Positions 1-8,547 of a stretch of 64,000 bases of DNA are shown one piece after another (position 1 is the stretch's first letter; every line of letters begins with the position of its first letter). Under the pieces are notes generated by a model. The model made no database searches and was not told where the DNA came from. It saw only the letters and a list, made by a program, of their open reading frames with translations. Source of the DNA: Chloroflexota bacterium (GTDB lineage: Bacteria; Chloroflexota; UBA11872; VXOZ01). The stretch spans positions 386,915-450,914 of the forward strand of contig CATQHC010000002.1 of NCBI GenBank assembly GCA_958295775.1, written 5' to 3'. The position numbers and the translations under genes were made by a program.

Positions 1-638
1 ATGCGATAGTTACTGACGGTCAACGCGCGTTGGAGATTGGCGCCGGGGAACGAGCTACTACGATGGACGGTCGCTTGCCCGCTGAACCGCTGCTCGCCGC
101 GCAGGACTTGATCTTGATGGGCGACTTTACCGCGCTCTCCCCGGACTGGAAGGACATCTGGCGGGAAGAGGACCGCTCAGAGGGGCCGCCAAGGGGCAGA
201 ATAACGCCACAGCCTGAAGGACTATACATAAAGCGCACGGGCAGAGGCAATGGCCATACTGTGCTTGTGCAACAGATCAACCGCCCCGTCTGGGACTTTG
301 AAGAACTCAAACTCGTAGTTCGGGTGAAAGCAGTCTACCAGAGCTTGCCCGGGGGTGGCACTGCGGGATCTGAGTATCCGATCATGGTGCGGGTGTTGTT
401 TCGAGATATCTCCGGCGGCGAGACCCCTTGGTACCACGGCTTCTATTACGACGAGCCCACGGACGAACGCTATTCCACTAGGAGTGCGACGCTCGTGCCC
501 TGGGACGAGTGGTACTTGTACGAGATCGACCTGATCAAGTTGACGCCGCGGCCTACTTTCATTCGTACCATTGAAGTCGTGGCGACCGGATGGTCGTACG
601 AGGGCGCCATCCAGCACATGAGTCTGGTTGGGGAATGA
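1..638 (+). CDS. C-terminal part of exported/membrane protein, FecR-like tail plus beta-sandwich (5' truncated)
   Basis: The frame is open to the left window edge (first full codon at position 3), so the true start lies outside. The first visible residues (VTDGQRALEIGAGE) resemble the end of a FecR-type beta domain. They are followed by a roughly 160-residue region with alternating beta strands and many Trp/Tyr residues (WYHGFYYDE, WDEWYLYEID), which looks like a carbohydrate-binding-type jelly roll. The stop overlaps the start of the next gene (ATGA), so the two are probably co-transcribed. The function is unknown; the domain reading is by eye and moderate at best. Confidence 0.6.
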   Translation, partial: AIVTDGQRALEIGAGERATTMDGRLPAEPLLAAQDLILMGDFTALSPDWKDIWREEDRSEGPPRGRITPQPEGLYIKRTGRGNGHTVLVQQINRPVWDFEELKLVVRVKAVYQSLPGGGTAGSEYPIMVRVLFRDISGGETPWYHGFYYDEPTDERYSTRSATLVPWDEWYLYEIDLIKLTPRPTFIRTIEVVATGWSYEGAIQHMSLVGE

Positions 639-1480
639 TAATCGTACTGGCTGGAAGTGCTGCCGTGGGCGAGAGTGTGGCCCGGGCACTTGCCCGTTAT
701 CTACCGCAAACGACCGTGCTGCAACCCGATTACTTCGCCCCAATCAGAGAGCAAGTCGATTGCTCAGGTGGAGCGCCTGACGACATGCGAGAGGCGGCGT
801 GGCTAGCCGAGACGCTTGCCGCGAGCGCGCGCAAGATCTCCGCTCACGGTGGCACCGGGGTTATCGTGCTGCCGCGATTGGAGAGTGTTCCTGCACTGAC
901 GGTAGCCTTCGATCAAGACTCAGCGCCGCTCTACCTCTATCTCTTGCGCAAGCCTGCGCGTCACCAGGGGATATTCCGGAGGGGGGAGGTCATCGATGCC
1001 AAGGGCGGCGACACTGAGACTATGGCACAACAGATCTTTGAACTCACGACTGCAGGCAAGGGTCTGGTCCGACCCGCGCCGTCCGGTACCGGAGATTCTA
1101 GTCTGCTGCCGTCTGAGGGCGGCCCAAGTACGGGTGTGGACATAGTCGAGATTTCACGGATTGCGCGCATTGTGGAACGCTATGGCGAGCGGTTTCTCAA
1201 ACGAGTGTATACCGAGGCGGAGCAGGCGCTCTATCGCGGGCGGGTTCCGGAATTGGCGGCACGCTTCGCGGCCAAAGAAGCGATTTCCAAAGCCTTGGGT
1301 ACCGGAATTTGGGGTATTCGCTGGCGTGAAATGGAAGTCCTGCCGGACATGCGCGGCAAACCGTTGGTCTACCTGCACGGAGCTGCGGCAGCGCGGGCGC
1401 GCACACTCAATCTACGTCACTTTGCCGTAAGTTTGAGCCATAGCCGTGAGTTCGCGCTGGCGGTTGTGGTGGCTACATAG
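635..1480 (+). CDS. acpS: Holo-ACP synthase fused to a degenerate P-loop-like N-terminal domain
   Basis: The C-terminal ~125 residues are a holo-[acyl-carrier-protein] synthase, which transfers 4'-phosphopantetheine from CoA to ACP. Signatures are GVDIVEISRI with the Mg-binding Asp, FLKRVYTEAE, and ARFAAKEAISKALGTG with the catalytic Glu/Lys. AcpS is normally ~120-130 residues, but this protein is 281. The extra ~150 N-terminal residues begin MIIVLAGSAAVGES, like a kinase Walker A (GxxxxGKS) with Lys replaced by Glu, and include a strand ending in a nucleotide-kinase-like LYLYLLRKPARH. The start at 635 overlaps the previous stop by 3 bases; a longer frame from 590 is possible but adds a non-conserved leader. 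nnr follows, a common pairing with acpS. The AcpS call is firm; the N-domain role is unknown. Confidence 0.88.
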   Translation: MIIVLAGSAAVGESVARALARYLPQTTVLQPDYFAPIREQVDCSGGAPDDMREAAWLAETLAASARKISAHGGTGVIVLPRLESVPALTVAFDQDSAPLYLYLLRKPARHQGIFRRGEVIDAKGGDTETMAQQIFELTTAGKGLVRPAPSGTGDSSLLPSEGGPSTGVDIVEISRIARIVERYGERFLKRVYTEAEQALYRGRVPELAARFAAKEAISKALGTGIWGIRWREMEVLPDMRGKPLVYLHGAAAARARTLNLRHFAVSLSHSREFALAVVVAT

Positions 1481-1771
1481 CGGGGCAGTACAGGACTCGA
1501 AATAACTTGGGATGGGCCAAGATATAGAGCACGCGCGCACTGTAGGCGCCAGCGAGAACGGCAACATAGCAGTGCGCAGGAGTCTAGGGTGCCACGGGAA
1601 AGTGCCGTCAAGTCTTCCGGCGCCAGTGAATTCCAATTCCAATAGGCAAGTAATTTCGGCGCTTGGAAACTGCGTCCGCAAGCATAGAGTGGAATGGTGA
1701 CGCGCAGTTTGCAATCCTACGTTACCGGCAACTGAATCGACCTAAGGGCATTCGCCCAGAGGAGCATGAGG

Positions 1772-3316
1772 GTGAAGCTAGTCCAAACCGAAGCAATGCG
1801 CCGGCTTGAAGCTGATGCGGTCGCAATCGGCATGACGGAACCTACCCTCATGGAGCTGGCCGGCTACAATATTGCCGCTCTCTTGCGAGAGAAAGGGCAG
1901 CTTGGTTCCGGGGAGAGGGTGCTCATTCTCGCCGGCTCCGGCAACAACGGCGGTGACGGCCTGGTAGCTGCGTACCATTTGCAGCGTGCCGGCACGCGGC
2001 CCTGCGTGTACTTGACGCGCGGTCGAACTGACGACCCTAATCTCACGCGCGTTAACACGCTGAATATCCCTGTGGCCGTTCACGGAGAGGACGATTGCGC
2101 GCTATTGCTCCAGGAGTGGATCGAGACTTGCGACTGTGTGCTCGACGCTCTGCTTGGAATTGGCGCGAAACCACCTTTGCGCGGCAGCGTCCTTGAAGTT
2201 CTCACGACGCTGCATGAGACGCTGCCTGCCGAGACTCTGCGAGTTGCGGTTGACATTCCCAGCGGGATCGATGCCGATACCGGCAGAGCCGACGCTCATG
2301 CGTTTCAGGCCCACTTCACGCTTGCCACAGGACTCGCGAAACCAGGCTGCTACGTGGGCAAGGGCGCTGACTGCGCCGGTGACGTGTTCGTCGCGGACAT
2401 CGGGCTGCCGGCGCAGTGGGCAGCGCACATTCCCTTGCAACGAACGTCGCCTTCACACGTGCGCGCATCTTTGCCCAAACGCCCGGGAGGGGCACACAAA
2501 GGCACTTTTGGCAGAGCGCTCATAGTGGCCGGCTCGCCGCGTTACATTGGGGCGGCGTACCTGAGCGCCACGGCTGCGGCACGCGCCGGCGCCGGTCTCG
2601 TAACTCTCGCCGTTCCCGCTTCTATCCACCCCATGTTGGCGGCGAAAGCCACGGAGTGCACATTCCTGCCGCTTCCCGATCGGGCCGGCTGTCTCACGCC
2701 GCACGCCTTAGAGTCGATAAGCCACGTGTTGCCACAGTACCGCGCGGTGCTCGTGGGCTGTGGACTGGGAAACGATCCCAAAACGTTTTCCTTTGTGCGC
2801 GCTCTCGTGAATCACTTGCGTGATCGCGCCGATGCTTTGCCGCTGGTGCTGGACGCCGACGGCATCAATGCGGTTGTTGGATTAGAAATGCAAGCTGCTC
2901 TGCCCGCACACACAATTCTTACGCCCCATGCCGGCGAACTGGGCCGCTTACTCGATTTGCCGGCAACTGCCGCTGATGAAGATCGGCTGCAATTGGCCCC
3001 GCAATGCGCTGCAGACTGGAATGTCGTGATGTTGGCAAAGGGCGCCCCGACAATCATCAGTGCGCCGGACGGAACAACCAACATCAACCCTCACCGCAAT
3101 CCGGCCCTCGCGACCGCTGGAACCGGAGACGTGCTGGCAGGAATCGTCGTTGGTCTATTGACGCAGGGAGTGCAACCCCGCGCAGCGGCAGTGGCAGGCG
3201 CGTTCATCCATGGCGAAGCCGGAGGGCAGGTTCGCGCTCGTTTTGGAGAGAGCGGACTGTTGGCTTCGGACTTGCTTAGCGAGATTCCTTTGGTGATGAA
3301 GGCACTCCGAGACTAA
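1772..3316 (+). CDS. nnr: Bifunctional NAD(P)H-hydrate epimerase / ADP-dependent NAD(P)H-hydrate dehydratase
   Basis: This enzyme repairs hydrated NADH/NADPH. The N-terminal YjeF domain (about residues 1-220) epimerises R- and S-NAD(P)HX and carries GSGNNGGDGLVAA and DIPSGIDADTG. The C-terminal ribokinase-like domain (about 235-510) dehydrates S-NAD(P)HX and carries TPHAGELGRLL, KGAPTII and AGTGDVLAGIVVGLL. The length of ~514 residues fits the fused form. I prefer the GTG at 1772 because GGAG lies 7 bases upstream; the ATG at 1766 is only 1 base from that site. It follows acpS in the same direction after ~290 bases with no visible gene. Confidence 0.95.
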   Translation: MKLVQTEAMRRLEADAVAIGMTEPTLMELAGYNIAALLREKGQLGSGERVLILAGSGNNGGDGLVAAYHLQRAGTRPCVYLTRGRTDDPNLTRVNTLNIPVAVHGEDDCALLLQEWIETCDCVLDALLGIGAKPPLRGSVLEVLTTLHETLPAETLRVAVDIPSGIDADTGRADAHAFQAHFTLATGLAKPGCYVGKGADCAGDVFVADIGLPAQWAAHIPLQRTSPSHVRASLPKRPGGAHKGTFGRALIVAGSPRYIGAAYLSATAAARAGAGLVTLAVPASIHPMLAAKATECTFLPLPDRAGCLTPHALESISHVLPQYRAVLVGCGLGNDPKTFSFVRALVNHLRDRADALPLVLDADGINAVVGLEMQAALPAHTILTPHAGELGRLLDLPATAADEDRLQLAPQCAADWNVVMLAKGAPTIISAPDGTTNINPHRNPALATAGTGDVLAGIVVGLLTQGVQPRAAAVAGAFIHGEAGGQVRARFGESGLLASDLLSEIPLVMKALRD

Positions 3317-3640
3317 CCCGCGAGCAATGTCCTGAAACCTTGTGGACTTGCCTGCCACGTCAGTTAGCCCGGTTGAATTAGATAATGGGTTTGGGAAACG
3401 GAGAAGCGCGGCCGCACGGCGCCCGCTTGAATGTGATCGGTCTCTCTAATCGCTGGCTTAGAGCCAATCTCTCGCCATCGTTAGGAAAGCGCTTGACCGT
3501 ACTCAGACGCTGGGCGCAGCCACATTGGGGTACGGTGCGGCAGCTTACTTCGTGTCACTCCGGCACGCTGCCGTTCGCCGATGCTGCCGCCGGACTAACC
3601 CTCTTTCGAGACCTCGCTGGCCGTGCCTGCTGGCGGTCTC
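3317..3640. other. Intergenic region between convergent genes
   Basis: This is the 324-base gap between nnr (+) and the ThDP enzyme (-). I see no gene with a convincing product, no RNA gene and no clear terminator hairpin with a T tract. Short open frames here have no recognisable protein content. Confidence 0.5.
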
Positions 3641-5329
3641 TCAAGACTGTATCAGCCCATCCTGAGGCACAACCCAGGGCACGGATGGGAGATGCGCCTG
3701 CAACTTGGCGCGGGGCAGCGGCATGTTCCCGACAGGTACGTCTATGACTACCGGCGCTTGGCGTTCCAGCGCAAGCGGCAGCAGTGTCTTAAGCTCCATG
3801 GGGTCCTCCGCCCGCAGGCCGACTGCGCCGAATGACTCGGCGAACTTGACGAGGTCCGGATTGTGCAAATCAGTCTCGTACGTTCCATCAAAGAATTCGT
3901 CTAGGTCGAATGCAACGTTGCCGTAAGAGTCATCTCTGAAGACCACTGTCGTAGTATTAATCCCGTATCTGACTGCCGTAGAGAGTTCAGGGGAATTAAA
4001 CATGAACCCGCCGTCCCCAATAATACTCAACACGGGGCGGTCGGGTCTTGCTATCTTCACGCCCATTGCCGCAGGGAAGGAAAAGCCGAGGTTGAAGGAG
4101 TAACCGGAATCGATGAATGTCCTGGGATGATTGACCTGATAGTGGGTGCGAGCGTAGTAGCCGAACTTCGTACTGTCCCAGACGATGAAGGTGTTTTCCG
4201 GAATGCTGCTCTTGATAGCATCCATTACTGGAAACTGCGGCTCTTTGAGCCTGATGTCGTGATAGGCGATCAGGCGTCGGGCCGCACTGACCGCTTCAGC
4301 GGGAGATGATCGGTTCCCTGCCCCGGCCTCGATGAGGATAGGGAGCAAGGCTTCTATGGTCGCTTTGGCATCACCATGCAGAGGGATGGTGTTCGATTGT
4401 ACTTTCGTGAGCTCAGAGTCGTCTATATTGATGTTTATCAAAGTGGAAGTCTCACCGGCCGGATTGCCCAACGCAAACCGTGTGCCGATCCCTATTACAA
4501 CGTCGGCAGACTGCATGACATCGAAGAGTTGATTCATCTCGGGTCTCTCGGCCGCGGGGCTGAGACACGAGCCGTAACAGAGTGGATGGCGGTCCGGTAT
4601 GGCCCCCTTACCGCCACTAGACGTGATGACGGGAATGTTCGTTGCCTCTACCAATGCGGTGAGGGCTTCTTCTGCGCCGGATAGCGCCACTCCTCCGCCC
4701 GCGAATATGAGGGGCAGATCAGATTGAGCGATGACGTGCGCAGCTTCACGTAGGTTTTCCTGGCTTGGCACAATGCGGGAAAACTTGGCGGGGGACCGCA
4801 GTTCAACCTCATCTCGCTCTACACCGGCTTCAGGAGGAATCTCGAGGAGTACGGGGCGGGAACGGCCGGTACGCATCTGTCTGAATGCTTCACACACTGC
4901 GTCCGGAATTTCTCGAGGCGTGAGCGCCTGTTGCTGCCACTTGGTTACGGGTCGCACCACGGAGGGCTGGTCCGATACTTCATGGTAGACCTCGAGATTC
5001 TTGCCGATTTGACCGCGCGGGATATGGCCGGCAATGGCAAGAACCGGCGACGAGCGGGCATATGCGGTCGCAAGTCCGGAGGCGGCATTGTAGAGACCGG
5101 CGCCTGGAACCACGAGCGCCACACCCGGTTTTCCAGATGCGCGCGCATAGCCGTCGGCCATGTGCGCCGCGCCGGCTTCATGGCGGGTGGTGATCATGCG
5201 AATGCTCGGCTCGTCCCGCAGCGCGGCGATGATCCCGGACATGTGAATGCCGGGAATGCCAAATACGAACTCAACGCCCTCACGTACCAGGGACGAGACA
5301 AGGGCTTCACCGCCGCTCATTTTGTCCAC
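3641..5329 (-). CDS. Thiamine diphosphate-dependent enzyme, acetolactate synthase-like
   Basis: A 562-residue member of the ThDP enzyme superfamily (acetolactate synthase / oxalyl-CoA decarboxylase / benzoylformate decarboxylase group). It has the three expected domains: an N-terminal pyrimidine-binding domain with the catalytic Glu in TTRHEAGAAHMADGYAR, a central domain (about 190-320, GGGVALSGAEEAL), and a C-terminal domain with the ThDP-Mg motif GDGGF...NS. The GTG at 5329 has GACGGAG about 11 bases upstream; the ATG three codons later (5320) is an alternative. The central domain does not clearly show an FAD-dependent ALS signature, so the substrate is open; a decarboxylase or carboligase on a 2-keto acid is the family expectation. 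Confidence 0.88.
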   Translation of the reverse strand: MDKMSGGEALVSSLVREGVEFVFGIPGIHMSGIIAALRDEPSIRMITTRHEAGAAHMADGYARASGKPGVALVVPGAGLYNAASGLATAYARSSPVLAIAGHIPRGQIGKNLEVYHEVSDQPSVVRPVTKWQQQALTPREIPDAVCEAFRQMRTGRSRPVLLEIPPEAGVERDEVELRSPAKFSRIVPSQENLREAAHVIAQSDLPLIFAGGGVALSGAEEALTALVEATNIPVITSSGGKGAIPDRHPLCYGSCLSPAAERPEMNQLFDVMQSADVVIGIGTRFALGNPAGETSTLININIDDSELTKVQSNTIPLHGDAKATIEALLPILIEAGAGNRSSPAEAVSAARRLIAYHDIRLKEPQFPVMDAIKSSIPENTFIVWDSTKFGYYARTHYQVNHPRTFIDSGYSFNLGFSFPAAMGVKIARPDRPVLSIIGDGGFMFNSPELSTAVRYGINTTTVVFRDDSYGNVAFDLDEFFDGTYETDLHNPDLVKFAESFGAVGLRAEDPMELKTLLPLALERQAPVVIDVPVGNMPLPRAKLQAHLPSVPWVVPQDGLIQS

Positions 5330-5565
5330 TGTGAATCTACTCCGTCAGGTCCTATCGGTCTCAACGAATGGCAGCCCGCGATCAAATGGGGCGAGAATTC
5401 AGTGGTCCGGTTCCCAGTCCCCTTGGTACTTTGGGGCGCATGTTCGTCTTTCCTCCGACTAACGAATTGCGATCGGCCCAAGGCTGTCCCCGCTGCATCA
5501 CACCCAGGAGTTGATAGGGAAACAGGACTAATTGTGATGACTCTGCAGCCCGATTCTGCCCTGTT

Positions 5566-5988
5566 TCAACGCCAAACGCCAACGATGGCGCCCTGGATCA
5601 GAAGCGCGACCAACACGTACCCATAGTCAATGGCAAAGAGCTGTTTTGAAAGGCCTGAGTACATATTGTTTTGCAAGGTCGCCGGCCCCACGAAGCCGAC
5701 CCAGGCCATGAGTGCCACGAGCAGGCCGATAAGCAGAGACATCGACTGAATGCTGGTGTCAACATGGTGAATAAAGATTGAGAGCACCAGGGCCATAAGC
5801 AACGATAGCAAGAAGGACACGAGATAGATGATTGGATTTGGGTTTAGGTCATCGGCGGTCTTGCCAATCAACCCCATCCACTTCTTGCCGAAAACCGGAC
5901 CATACCAAAGAAATCCAACCACCATGTTGGAAACGCCCGCCACAAGGATGGCAAGGTAGTTCAGATCGGTAACGATTAGGTCTGACAT
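5566..5988 (-). CDS. DUF1761 family integral membrane protein
   Basis: A 140-residue protein with four predicted membrane segments: about 10-30 (LAILVAGVSNMVVGFLWY), 52-75, 78-98 and 118-138. The N-terminal YLAILVAGVSNMVVGFLWYGP and the following FGKKWM are typical of the DUF1761 family, whose function is unknown. The start is supported by GGAGAGGAG about 9 bases upstream. It lies between two minus-strand metabolic genes with gaps of over 200 bases, so it is probably transcribed alone. Confidence 0.82.
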   Translation of the reverse strand: MSDLIVTDLNYLAILVAGVSNMVVGFLWYGPVFGKKWMGLIGKTADDLNPNPIIYLVSFLLSLLMALVLSIFIHHVDTSIQSMSLLIGLLVALMAWVGFVGPATLQNNMYSGLSKQLFAIDYGYVLVALLIQGAIVGVWR

Positions 5989-6190
5989 TCTCTTGGCTCC
6001 TCTCCTGCTAACACATCATGGATGCCAGTATCACCCATAGCGGGCGAATCGAGCAATCGCTTGCCTGAATTCTGTGCGGCCATTTCGCGGAACTAAATGC
6101 GCGCCGTGCGAAGATGTCCTGTCAGTACCGGCACTAGGATTCCTGGAAGAGTGGGACACTCGCGGAATAGCTGCCACACCCGCCACAAAG

Positions 6191-7540
6191 CTACCCGATT
6201 ACGGCGGCGATCGCCTCTTCAAGAATGTCCGCGCCGAGCAACGCCTCTTCTTCCGTAATGACCAGAGGCGGCGCAACCCGGATGGCGTTGCCGTAGAAGC
6301 CAATTGGCGCGATCATCACCAGCCCCCGGTTGAAGGCTTCGTTGATGATGGCCTGAGTCACATCGGGATCCGGCTCACGTGTGTCGGGGTCTTTCACGAA
6401 TTCGATGCCAAATACCAAGCCAAGACCGCGCACATCACCGATGGCGGGATACTTGCTCTGCATGGAGCGGAAGCGGGCAGCGAGGATTGCGCCGATGCGA
6501 GCGGCGTTGTCGGAAAGGTTTTCTTCCAGAATTACGTTGATGTTTTCCAGGGCTACGCGACTCGAGAAGGCATTGCCGCCGTGGGTGCTGGATACCGAGC
6601 CCGGTGTCAAGACACTCATGATGTCTTCTTCGCCTACAACTGCCGAAACCGGCACCGTGGATGAGATGCCCTTGCCCAGACACAGGAGATTCGGCTCGAT
6701 GTCGTAGTGCTCAAAGCCAAAGAGCCTGCCGGTGCGCCCAAATGAGGCCTGCACTTCGTCGATGATAAGCACGGCCCCGTTCTCTTTGCACCACTGCGCG
6801 ATCATCTGCAGCCAGTCTTTGGGAGCGATAATCGAACCGGCTGCTCCCTGATAGGTTTCCACCAGCACCGCGGCGATGTCTTTCTCAGATTCCGTCTCGA
6901 TGATCCACTTGAAGTACTCGAAGCAGCGTTCGCTGCACTCGTCCTCATGGCCGCGGCAGAGGATGCTGCGGTAAGGATAGGGGAACGGCGCAAAGACGAC
7001 ACCGGGCAGGAAGGGTCCGAATCCCTTGATACCCGGGCTGGAACGCTTGCCGTTGACCGACATGGCGCCAAAGGTGCGGCCGTGGAAGGCCCCGTGAAAG
7101 GCCACGATCTCGTGCTTGCCGGTGTAGAGGCGCGCGATCTTCATGGCCGTCTCGATCGTCTCGGCGCCCGTGGAGAGTACAATTGCCCGGGAAAGATTCG
7201 GCGGCGTGATTTCTACGAGCTTCTTGGCGAGCTGGGGGCGCCATTCGTTGAGAAAGTCGTAGGTGTTAACCGCCCGCTCTGCCTGCTCCTGCATTGCCCG
7301 CACCAGACGAGGGTGGCTGTGACCGGCGTTCGCGACAAGCACACCGCTGGTGAAGTCCAGGAACGTATTGTCGTCCATATCGGTTGCCCACACGCCTTCA
7401 GCATGTTTCCACACAATTGGCACCTGCTCGCTGGACGCACTGGGTTCGTACTTTTCAGACATTGCCTTTATTTCTCGCGAGCGCGGGCCGGGCAGATCGG
7501 TATTGATTACCGGACCGCGGAGACGTGTGCTTGTTTTCAT
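6191..7540 (-). CDS. Class III PLP-dependent aminotransferase (ornithine/4-aminobutyrate type)
   Basis: A 449-residue fold-type I PLP enzyme of the acetylornithine/GABA aminotransferase group. Visible motifs are DFTSGVLVANAGHSHPRLVRA near the N-terminus, STGAETIETAMKIAR for phosphate binding, FHGAFHGRTFGAMS, the IIDEVQASFGRTGRLFG segment with the PLP-contacting Asp, and LGKGISSTVPVSAVVG containing the Schiff-base Lys. The ATG at 7540 is chosen over the longer frame to 7615 because AGGAGG sits 7 bases upstream and the extra N-terminus is not conserved-looking. Tandem 18-base repeats lie upstream at 7889-7924. The exact amino donor cannot be read from sequence. Confidence 0.93.
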   Translation of the reverse strand: MKTSTRLRGPVINTDLPGPRSREIKAMSEKYEPSASSEQVPIVWKHAEGVWATDMDDNTFLDFTSGVLVANAGHSHPRLVRAMQEQAERAVNTYDFLNEWRPQLAKKLVEITPPNLSRAIVLSTGAETIETAMKIARLYTGKHEIVAFHGAFHGRTFGAMSVNGKRSSPGIKGFGPFLPGVVFAPFPYPYRSILCRGHEDECSERCFEYFKWIIETESEKDIAAVLVETYQGAAGSIIAPKDWLQMIAQWCKENGAVLIIDEVQASFGRTGRLFGFEHYDIEPNLLCLGKGISSTVPVSAVVGEEDIMSVLTPGSVSSTHGGNAFSSRVALENINVILEENLSDNAARIGAILAARFRSMQSKYPAIGDVRGLGLVFGIEFVKDPDTREPDPDVTQAIINEAFNRGLVMIAPIGFYGNAIRVAPPLVITEEEALLGADILEEAIAAVIG

Positions 7541-7964
7541 TGGTCTTCCTCCTGTGAAACTCGTTTCGTGGCGTCTTACGTATACTGTTTGCTCTGAGGA
7601 TGTATGCCGTTTCATGCACCCTTACGCAAGTCTAATCGTAATCACTTCCAAGTGAGGCCTATGCTGAACTCTCGGCAAAGAAAACTTTGATGGTTCTCGC
7701 TATCATCTCTATCCGCGGGAATCGCACCGCAACATGAACTCATCGGACATCGGCACAGTTTAATCTTTGTCCATGTGCTCCGATTTCCACAGTTTGCCCT
7801 CCCTCAACAGATGCAAACGTGTCGGGCTCAAAGTAAAAGCAGGCAATCTAATTCCCGGGCAATGGCGCCAGACAGTCATTTATAGCGAAATTAGCGATGT
7901 TATCTGAATTAGCAAAGTTATCCGATGTTACTATTCCTTAGCCTAATAGAGCGCTCTGTGGACC
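7541..7964. other. Intergenic/upstream region of the aminotransferase gene
   Basis: A 424-base gap between two minus-strand genes. It holds the likely promoter of the aminotransferase and, at 7889-7924, two adjacent imperfect 18-base direct repeats. It is more AT-rich than its surroundings near 7880-7960. No protein or RNA gene is evident. Confidence 0.5.
7889..7924. repeat. Two adjacent imperfect 18-bp direct repeats
   Basis: Positions 7889-7906 read AATTAGCGATGTTATCTG and 7907-7924 read AATTAGCAAAGTTATCCG, which match at 15 of 18 positions with no spacer. A partial third copy (GATGTTAC) follows at 7924-7931. The repeats sit about 350 bases upstream of the aminotransferase start and just after the MBL-fold gene. 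A protein-binding site is possible; that is inference. Confidence 0.6.
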
Positions 7965-8534
7965 TTACAAATCTAAGAATGCCTGTAGGCCTGCTTTCGC
8001 ACCGGAGAGCACCGGCTCGCCATGTGACGTGACAATTGCGTCGAACTTTTTGTCCCGTAACGAATGCAGGGCATCGCGCTCATGCGGTTGAAACACGCGC
8101 CAATCCGCGGCTGGATGCGCGATCAGGCCGTCGCCGATCACGAGCACGCCAGGGCCGCAGGGAACGAGGAGCGCCGTTTCACCTTCCGAGTGCGAACCTT
8201 CCAAATGAAACGCCTTGATGCCGCACGGCAGCTCCTCATCGCTGCTGTAAACGCGGTCGGGAGTTAGGTCCAGATTGCCAAGCGCTTTTTCCGGCGCCCA
8301 GATTTCCGCCCGTAACGCCGACTTGCACGAATAGGCGTCGCGCTCATGGTTGCTGGTGGTCAAAAGCACGATGATTGACTTGCTGGGGTGGCTAAACGGG
8401 CTCAGGCCTTCATTCGGCGTGAATGGGTCGATCAGCACATTCTCGTGCTCGCCTTCAACCCAGGCGCTGTACGCCTCGCGCCCGGGACGATACGGCGCGC
8501 GCCAACTGTAAAAGCCGGGGAAGAGTTGGTCCAT
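7965..8534 (-). CDS. Metallo-beta-lactamase-fold protein with altered metal motif
   Basis: A 189-residue protein with the layout of a small MBL-fold hydrolase: an N-terminal strand pair ending NVLIDPF, LLTTSNHERDA where a standard enzyme has THxHxDH, EGSHSEGETALLV at the second metal region, VLVIGDGLIA containing the bridging Asp equivalent, and VTSHGEPVLSGA at the last His. The first motif reads S-x-H-x-R-D rather than H-x-H-x-D-H, so a normal dinuclear zinc site is doubtful, although MBL relatives with an HxRD pattern exist. It starts 13 bases after the stop of the Gfo/Idh/MocA gene, so the two form an operon. The substrate is unknown. Confidence 0.72.
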   Translation of the reverse strand: MDQLFPGFYSWRAPYRPGREAYSAWVEGEHENVLIDPFTPNEGLSPFSHPSKSIIVLLTTSNHERDAYSCKSALRAEIWAPEKALGNLDLTPDRVYSSDEELPCGIKAFHLEGSHSEGETALLVPCGPGVLVIGDGLIAHPAADWRVFQPHERDALHSLRDKKFDAIVTSHGEPVLSGAKAGLQAFLDL

Positions 8535-8547
8535 AGTGCTGTCGCGC

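Noticed and set aside
6947-7597. 216-residue plus-strand open frame
   Set aside because: It is opposite the aminotransferase, which has clear motifs and a strong ribosome site.
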